Of a stretch of 7,090 bases of DNA, positions 1-4,249 are shown one piece after another. The DNA comes from a bacterium (GTDB lineage: Bacteria; Planctomycetota; Phycisphaerae; Phycisphaerales; UBA1924). Both the position numbers and the translations under genes were made by a program. The stretch is taken from contig NVSM01000011.1 in the NCBI GenBank assembly GCA_002401225.1, forward strand, positions 5,825-12,914, in the 5' to 3' direction. The notes beneath the pieces are model-generated. The model was not told the DNA's origin, searched no databases, and saw only the letters and a list, made by a program, of their open reading frames with translations. The number at the start of each line of letters is the position of its first letter. Within the stretch, counting starts at the first letter, position 1.

Positions 1-438
1 CTCGACAAGAACTTCGGACGCCGCTTGCGTCTCGCCGGCGCAACCGAGTATTTGCGCACGCAGGCTGTGTCACGCCTCATGCTCGACAATCTGTACACGA
101 TCGGTTCGAGTTGGGTGACGATGGGCCCACACATCGGGCAGGTCGCACTCAAGTTCGGCGCCAACGACATGGGCAGTGTCATGATGGAAGAGAATGTTGT
201 GTCATCAGCGGGCACGACCTATTGCCTCGATGAACCAGTGCTGTGCCGACTCATCCGCAACGCCGGGTTTATCCCTGCACAACGCGATACAAAGTACGAC
301 ATCATCAAGACGCATACCTCGCCAAACTCCCCCGACCTTTTGGTTAAGGACTGGTCCAAGCACCGCACGCAACGCTTGCACATTGAGAAGGTCAAGCTGG
401 AGTCTGTTGCGGAGTTGACGATTGGCGCGAGTGATTGA
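1..438 (+). CDS. mqnC: Cyclic dehypoxanthinyl futalosine synthase MqnC, C-terminal part (5' end outside window)
   Basis: This is the last 145 codons of an open frame that is already open at base 1 and ends in TGA at 436-438. MqnC is a cytoplasmic radical SAM enzyme that converts dehypoxanthinyl futalosine to its cyclic form in the futalosine route to menaquinone. The visible part contains the hallmark C-terminal core: EYLRTQAVSRLMLDN, then SWVTMGPHIGQVALKFGAND, then MEENVVSSAGT, then the closing AGFIPAQRDTKYD. The CxxxCxxC iron-sulfur motif lies upstream of the window and cannot be checked. About 45 residues follow the usual family ending (PAQRD plus a few residues). They are hydrophilic, rich in Lys and Ser, and form no domain I recognise. 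MqnE and CofH are related alternatives, but the GAND/MEENVVS/AGT combination with PAQRDT fits MqnC best. Its stop codon directly abuts the stop codon of the opposing gene. Confidence 0.9.
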   Translation, partial: LDKNFGRRLRLAGATEYLRTQAVSRLMLDNLYTIGSSWVTMGPHIGQVALKFGANDMGSVMMEENVVSSAGTTYCLDEPVLCRLIRNAGFIPAQRDTKYDIIKTHTSPNSPDLLVKDWSKHRTQRLHIEKVKLESVAELTIGASD

Positions 439-1530
439 CTACGGCGTTTTGCCTTCTTTGCGGAATGCAATCCGCATCGAAATCTCTACGACTGACTCTG
501 GGTTGTTGGCATCGAGCGATTCGATCTGTTTGCCTTTGGCTTTCCATTTGTAGATTGCGTTGAGCAATGGTTCATCGACGCTGGGGACTCCGGTGTTGTA
601 GATCCGCTTGCCTTCGGCTAAGAAAAAAGCGTTCCGAACACGACCGTTCTGCCCGAACTGAATCATGACGACCGGGTTGCGAGGCAGTTCTGTGAAGCGA
701 ACGGTTGCGGGAAATCTTGGTTCGACCGTTGAAATTTCGAGCCCTTTGCCGACGATTGGTTTGTGCAGGTTCGAAGCATTCACCTTGATCGCTCGTTTGA
801 TGATTGACGCTGCGGATTCTCGATCTGAAAGCACTCCAACCTTGCCCGCAGCTTTGGGCTCTGCCCTTTGTGCATCTGGCTCGATCTGTGGCGGCTGATA
901 TTCTGCTGGCGGCTTTGGATCGACACTCATAAGCTCTGGGCCGATTGGTTCTGACTGCTCTATAAGTTCAGCTTGGGATTCTTCAATCGGATCTGGTTGG
1001 GGTTCGATCAAGATCGGTGCTTGGGTATCGGGCTTGAGTTCGATCTCGATTTTTTCAGCTTGTGTTTTTTCTTCCGGGGTTGGTTCGATCGCTTGAACCG
1101 GTTCTGGTTCTGGTTGCGACTCTTCAACTGGCGGGGCCGGCTGCACAACTGGTTGAATCGCAGGCATGGGCGATGCTGTTTTGGGCGCGTTGCCAATTTG
1201 TTTCGAAAACTCGGCTTGCTCGACCTCGGCTTGTGGGACATCGCCGATTTCTGGATTGTCGATCACGCCGAGCCAGTTGATCGAAGCGGTGGAAGACTCT
1301 TGCATGCCAAGACGCAACTTGTCGGCGGGCAATAGTGCTGCCGATGCATCCGGTTCTATTTCTATAGATGAATCGGAGTCATCATCGAGAGTTCCAAAGC
1401 CTGCAAAGTATTCGCTGACACCCAATCCTGCTCCGAGGTTAATCGTTACACTCAGGAACAAACCGGCAACAAGCGTTGCTACTGAAGCGTGGCGGGTGGA
1501 GAATGATGATGGCGTTGTGGCGAGGCTCAT
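439..1530 (-). CDS. TonB-like energy transducer with long Pro/Glu-rich linker
   Basis: A 363-residue protein read from 1530 down to TAG at 441-439. A short cytoplasmic start is followed by one hydrophobic segment (about residues 18-38), consistent with an inner-membrane anchor. Residues 48-62 are very acidic. Residues 70-110 form a compact segment with the motif LGMQESSTASINWLG and then AEVEQAEF. Residues 122-226 are a Pro/Glu/Gln-rich linker of the kind that spans the periplasm in TonB and TolA proteins. Residues 265-356 look like a small alpha/beta C-terminal domain with the TonB-like pattern VVMIQFGQNGRV, then SVDEPLLNAIYKWKAKG. The start is fixed by a 4-base ATGA overlap with the upstream exbD-like gene, so the two are probably translationally coupled. 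The likely role is to transmit proton-motive energy from an ExbB/ExbD complex to an outer-membrane receptor. The domain order and the ExbD neighbour are the main support; sequence match to classical TonB is weak. A TolA-like role is the main alternative. Confidence 0.72.
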   Translation of the reverse strand: MSLATTPSSFSTRHASVATLVAGLFLSVTINLGAGLGVSEYFAGFGTLDDDSDSSIEIEPDASAALLPADKLRLGMQESSTASINWLGVIDNPEIGDVPQAEVEQAEFSKQIGNAPKTASPMPAIQPVVQPAPPVEESQPEPEPVQAIEPTPEEKTQAEKIEIELKPDTQAPILIEPQPDPIEESQAELIEQSEPIGPELMSVDPKPPAEYQPPQIEPDAQRAEPKAAGKVGVLSDRESAASIIKRAIKVNASNLHKPIVGKGLEISTVEPRFPATVRFTELPRNPVVMIQFGQNGRVRNAFFLAEGKRIYNTGVPSVDEPLLNAIYKWKAKGKQIESLDANNPESVVEISMRIAFRKEGKTP

Positions 1531-1982
1531 GGGGATTCTAACTCGGGGACCTGCTCTTGTGTCTCTTCTGTTTTTCGATGTCCGATGATTGAAAACTCGC
1601 CGAGCCCGCTGCCGGTGAGCTTGTCAGCGACCGAGATCATCACGCCTGCGGGGGACTGGGTATCGACAGCCAGCACCAATGCGATCTTTGAACCGTCATC
1701 GATCTCAGATTGCAATGCTTGTACATGCTCAACGATATCATCGAGCAAGACAGGCTCGCTGTTAACGAACAACTCGCCGGCGTCTGTGATTGCGATGGTG
1801 ATTGGGATGGTTTGGGTCGCTGGACGCCCGGCTGCGAGTTCTGGCAGGTTGACATCGAGCACATCGGCGCGCACCATCATGACCACCGCGAAGATGAAGA
1901 AGGTCAAGAGCAAAAACACGACATCGATCATCGGGGTCAGCTCGATATGGACATCGCTCGACATTCGGCGAACTCTTCGCAT
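1527..1982 (-). CDS. ExbD/TolR-family biopolymer transport protein
   Basis: A 151-residue protein with the ExbD/TolR layout. It has a short basic cytoplasmic tail (MRRVRR), the family signature IELTPMIDVVFLLLTFFIF at about 13-31 forming the single membrane helix, and then a periplasmic domain to about residue 135. Asp20 sits where the proton-carrying aspartate of ExbD lies. The C-terminal end is Glu-rich. The open frame extends 14 codons further upstream. The start at 1982 is preferred because it begins directly at the basic tail, overlaps the glycosyltransferase stop by one base (TGATG), and has a GGAGG ribosome binding site 7 bases upstream. ExbD works with ExbB in the inner membrane to convert proton-motive force into movement of TonB; here the TonB-like gene follows with an ATGA overlap. 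No ExbB/TolQ/MotA-type gene is adjacent on either side. Sequence alone does not separate ExbD from TolR, but the TonB-like neighbour favours ExbD. Confidence 0.9.
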   Translation of the reverse strand: MRRVRRMSSDVHIELTPMIDVVFLLLTFFIFAVVMMVRADVLDVNLPELAAGRPATQTIPITIAITDAGELFVNSEPVLLDDIVEHVQALQSEIDDGSKIALVLAVDTQSPAGVMISVADKLTGSGLGEFSIIGHRKTEETQEQVPELESP

Positions 1983-3208
1983 CACATATCCTCCGCTTTG
2001 CGGACATACGACTTGCCGCCCCACTGTGTGGGTGTACCAGCGACCAGATCATCGGCTGCGGCTTTGAAGATTCTACCGGTGAGAACTGCACCCACCAACA
2101 CCATTGGCACATCGATCAGCGGCGCCCGACTCATGCGATATACCGAACCAACGCCGATCAACCATGCCGCGAACCCGATGCCGCCGAACAACAGGTGTGT
2201 CAATCGTGATGATTCATCCGCTGCGACAATGCTCAACAGGACGAGAAGGACACAACTGAGCGGCAATGCGGTACACAGCATCGGCGTGCGGTTGGCATAT
2301 CTTCTTAGACGCTTCACTTCTCGGTTTGCAGATTCGGTATAGATTCGTTTCCAGCCTCGGATATATTCTTCCCAGGTGTCATACATTCGACACTTGAGCA
2401 TGTTGTCGGCGAGCAACAAACCACCCGCAAATTCGGCGTGCATGATTTTACGCGAGAATACAATATCCTCAAGGATCGCAGATTTGACCGCTTCATGGCC
2501 GCCAATGGCTTTGTAGGATTCGGATGTAAAAAGCATGAACTGCCCATTGGCAAAGGCACGCTTACGCGAATCACTCCGGTTCACCCGCAGCAACGGATAT
2601 TGGCGAGCGAGTTCGAACGCCGTAATCGGCTGAACGATTCGTTCATACCAAGTCTGCGCATTGAGTGTCGAAAGCAAACTTAAGAAATCTAAACCGCGAT
2701 CATTGAGCAACGCAACACACGCACGAACACACGCCGGGTCGAGCCAGGTATCGGCATCGGTAAAGATCAACACCTCGCTGTTGCGAGCATGCTCGGTCGA
2801 TTCGTATCCAGTGTGTGCGGCATGCACCTTGCCGGCCCAATCATCGGGGCATTGGGTGATCTCGACAATCTCGAATCTTGCATCGTCTCCGATTGCATCG
2901 CGGGCCACCCCGAGCGTGTCGTCGGTGCAGCGATCGAGTGCCAGCACGACCTTGAGCCGATCGTAATCTTGATCTTTGAGTGATGCGATCAGCCGAGCGA
3001 TGTTCCCCGCTTCATTGTGACAGGGCACAATTACACAGACCTTCTGGGTCGGCGGCGACAACTCGGCAAGCGCAATCCCATCGCGGGCGGTGGGCAACTT
3101 GCGAGCGGTCATCGAGACATGCCCCGTCACCGCTCCCCAATACACCGCGCAAACGACAGCCGAAGCCATCAAGAGGATAAACAAGATTTCGAGAGCGATC
3201 TCAAACAT
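1982..3208 (-). CDS. Membrane-associated family 2 glycosyltransferase (HpnB/CrtQ-like)
   Basis: A 408-residue GT-A fold, family 2 glycosyltransferase. An N-terminal hydrophobic helix (about 3-25) is followed by the nucleotide-sugar binding start VIVPCHNEAGN (59-69). The metal-binding DxD motif is FTDADTW (149-155). NGQFMLF (221-227) and the LED at 246-248 match the acceptor and catalytic-base region, and RGWKRIY (284-290) resembles the Q/RxxRW-type element. Two or three more hydrophobic helices lie at about 311-330, 337-356 and 365-380. The end, TQWGGKSY, resembles the W-K/G-G-R-x-Y tail of hopanoid- and carotenoid-associated glycosyltransferases. The sugar and acceptor cannot be told from sequence; a membrane lipid or envelope polymer is a reasonable guess. 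The frame stays open up to 3328, but those 40 extra residues would overlap the divergent nnrE gene and precede the membrane helix, so ATG at 3208 is preferred. No clear ribosome binding site precedes it. It is the first visible gene of an operon with the exbD-like and tonB-like genes. Confidence 0.82.
   Translation of the reverse strand: MFEIALEILFILLMASAVVCAVYWGAVTGHVSMTARKLPTARDGIALAELSPPTQKVCVIVPCHNEAGNIARLIASLKDQDYDRLKVVLALDRCTDDTLGVARDAIGDDARFEIVEITQCPDDWAGKVHAAHTGYESTEHARNSEVLIFTDADTWLDPACVRACVALLNDRGLDFLSLLSTLNAQTWYERIVQPITAFELARQYPLLRVNRSDSRKRAFANGQFMLFTSESYKAIGGHEAVKSAILEDIVFSRKIMHAEFAGGLLLADNMLKCRMYDTWEEYIRGWKRIYTESANREVKRLRRYANRTPMLCTALPLSCVLLVLLSIVAADESSRLTHLLFGGIGFAAWLIGVGSVYRMSRAPLIDVPMVLVGAVLTGRIFKAAADDLVAGTPTQWGGKSYVRKAEDM
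1990..1994 (-). promoter_or_regulatory. Shine-Dalgarno GGAGG for the exbD-like gene
   Basis: The minus strand reads GGAGG, then 7 bases, then ATG at 1982. The site lies inside the last codons of the upstream glycosyltransferase. It is the best ribosome binding site in the window and decides the exbD-like start in favour of 1982 over the ATG at 2024. Confidence 0.75.
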
Positions 3209-3260
3209 ACAGCGAATCGTAGGTAGGCACAGCCCTGAACTTGGCGATATCATCAATACG
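3209..3260. promoter_or_regulatory. Divergent spacer between glycosyltransferase operon and nnrE, with a candidate -10 for nnrE
   Basis: Only 52 bases separate the two divergent start codons, so any promoters must overlap each other or reach into the genes. On the plus strand TATCAT at 3248-3253 matches the -10 consensus at 5 of 6 positions, but there is no good -35 at normal spacing. If it is real, transcription would begin at about 3260-3261, which is at the nnrE ATG itself, implying a leaderless message. The absence of a Shine-Dalgarno sequence before 3261 agrees with that. I see no convincing minus-strand promoter here. Confidence 0.22.
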
Positions 3261-4055
3261 ATGCCTGATCCCACCAACCCATCAAATCGCCCAATATTTC
3301 GCGTCTCTGGCCCGCCAGCGATGCTCAAGGATGAACATCCAGACCAGCCGATCTACGAAATGTCGGTCGAGAACTGCCGAAGGCTTGATGAACTGGCGAC
3401 GACCAACTTTGGAATCCCATCGATTGTCCTCATGGAGAACGCCGCGATTGGCTTGTGCAAGCACGCTCAAGAAATGCTTGAAGCTGCTCGATCTCAAATA
3501 ATCATCATTTGCACAGGACCAGGGAACAACGCCGGCGATGGCTTTGCGCTCGCTCGCCATCTTCATACCCTTGGATACTCACCCACCGTTGTCCTCGCAA
3601 CACCAGCCGATGACATTCAAGGCGATGCGAAGATCAATCTCGATATCATCCTGAAAATGAAGATCGAGATCATCGGCGCAGAGGACTATCTTCAATCAAA
3701 TCCAAAAGCCCCAGGGCTCATTGTTGATGCGTTGTTTGGCACGGGACTCACTCGTGCCATCAGTGGTGTAGCCGAGGAGTTGGTTCATCACATGAACGCC
3801 TGTAAAAAAGTAGGCGCGTTGATCTTGGCGGTGGATGTCCCATCTGGTTTGAATGCACAAACAGGAATGCCGATGGGCGATGCGGTGATCATCGCGGATC
3901 GAACAGTAACCTTCGCTGCGATCAAAGATGGCTATCGATCCATTGATGCCCAGTTCTATCTCGGCGAACTCCATCTCGCATCGATTGGTGTTCCGACTTC
4001 GCTGCTCGAACTGCTGGGCACACCTCTCCAACAGCCTCAAGACCGCCCGTCATAA
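3261..4055 (+). CDS. nnrE: NAD(P)H-hydrate epimerase, single-domain YjeF_N protein
   Basis: A 264-residue YjeF N-terminal-domain protein. It interconverts the R and S epimers of hydrated NADH/NADPH so that a separate dehydratase (NnrD) can restore the cofactor; this is cytoplasmic metabolite repair. Diagnostic motifs are present in order: IPSIVLMENAA (52-62), the glycine-rich CTGPGNNAGDGFALARHL (84-101), VDALFGTGL (155-163) and AVDVPSGLNAQTG (190-202), whose Asp192 is in the expected catalytic position. The C-terminal ADP-dependent dehydratase domain found in fused bacterial Nnr proteins is absent, and no nnrD gene is in the window. The first 30 or so residues (Pro-rich, low complexity) precede the conserved domain, so starts at 3321 or 3360 are possible. 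ATG at 3261 was chosen as the first ATG in the spacer. None of the three has a clear ribosome binding site. It is transcribed divergently from the glycosyltransferase operon, with no evident functional link. Confidence 0.9.
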   Translation: MPDPTNPSNRPIFRVSGPPAMLKDEHPDQPIYEMSVENCRRLDELATTNFGIPSIVLMENAAIGLCKHAQEMLEAARSQIIIICTGPGNNAGDGFALARHLHTLGYSPTVVLATPADDIQGDAKINLDIILKMKIEIIGAEDYLQSNPKAPGLIVDALFGTGLTRAISGVAEELVHHMNACKKVGALILAVDVPSGLNAQTGMPMGDAVIIADRTVTFAAIKDGYRSIDAQFYLGELHLASIGVPTSLLELLGTPLQQPQDRPS

Positions 4056-4064
4056 GCACACAAG

Positions 4065-4112
4065 CTGGCCAACACAGGCCGAAAAACAAAACATACTGGC
4101 CAGGGTCGGCCA
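4065..4112. repeat. Duplicated CTGGCCA-N5-GGCC motif, two modules 31 bp apart
   Basis: CTGGCCA occurs at 4065-4071 and 4096-4102, and each copy is followed after 5 bases by GGCC (4077-4080 and 4108-4111). The four GGCC cores are therefore spaced 10, 21 and 10 bp, close to whole helical turns. The second module is also a 5-bp inverted repeat, TGGCC-N6-GGCCA (4097-4112); the first has a 4-bp stem. The motif follows the nnrE stop by 9 bases and ends about 65 bases before the candidate -35 of the next gene. It could be a two-site operator for the secreted-protein genes, or a weak terminator for nnrE, since T-rich stretches follow at 4121-4128 and a run of seven T at 4138-4144. The stems are short and no T-run immediately follows them, so a classic intrinsic terminator is doubtful. 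Confidence 0.4.
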
Positions 4113-4178
4113 ATAGCACATTTGTTTTCATTGTACGTTTTTTTCCTGAAATAAGAACAGCACGAACATGGTTTTCAT

Positions 4179-4207
4179 TTGCAGGCTTTGCTGTATGCTT
4201 GTACAGT
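4179..4207 (+). promoter_or_regulatory. Candidate sigma-70-type promoter for the FG-GAP protein gene
   Basis: TTGCAG (4179-4184) is followed after exactly 17 bases by TACAGT (4202-4207). The -10 matches the consensus at 4 of 6 positions and the -35 at 3 of 6. This would start transcription near 4214, giving a leader of about 35 bases before ATG 4250. The stretch 4056-4249 has no gene and is richer in A and T than its surroundings. Apart from this promoter candidate, the GGCC repeat and a weak GGA ribosome binding site at 4238-4240, I see nothing else in it. Confidence 0.33.
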
Positions 4208-4249
4208 AAAGCTGCGACACTCTCCCCTGCACAGAATGGAACACGCATC

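Noticed and set aside
973..1335. Plus-strand open frame rich in Phe, Leu, Arg and Trp opposite the TonB-like linker
   Set aside because: The composition is the mirror of the Pro/Glu/Gln-rich linker codons on the other strand, so it is a shadow rather than a membrane protein.
1710..2342. Long plus-strand open frame opposite the exbD-like and glycosyltransferase genes
   Set aside because: It is antisense to well-supported genes, its residues are low-quality (many His, Arg and Thr with no motifs), and it has no homologue-like features. It arises from codon bias of the real genes.
3090..3260. Longer start for nnrE (57 extra residues from 3090)
   Set aside because: This part lies antisense to the glycosyltransferase N-terminus and has no resemblance to YjeF_N proteins; the conserved domain begins well after 3261.
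3209..3328. Longer start for the glycosyltransferase (40 extra residues from 3328)
   Set aside because: The extra stretch overlaps the divergent nnrE coding start, shows no domain features and precedes the membrane helix that begins right at the 3208 start.
4097..4144. Intrinsic terminator for nnrE
   Set aside because: The stem is only 5 bp and the seven-T run starts about 25 bases after it. It is kept only as an alternative reading of the GGCC repeat.
4199..4249. TTG start at 4199 for the FG-GAP protein
   Set aside because: It would start inside the candidate promoter, lacks a ribosome binding site and puts 17 non-signal residues before a clear signal peptide.
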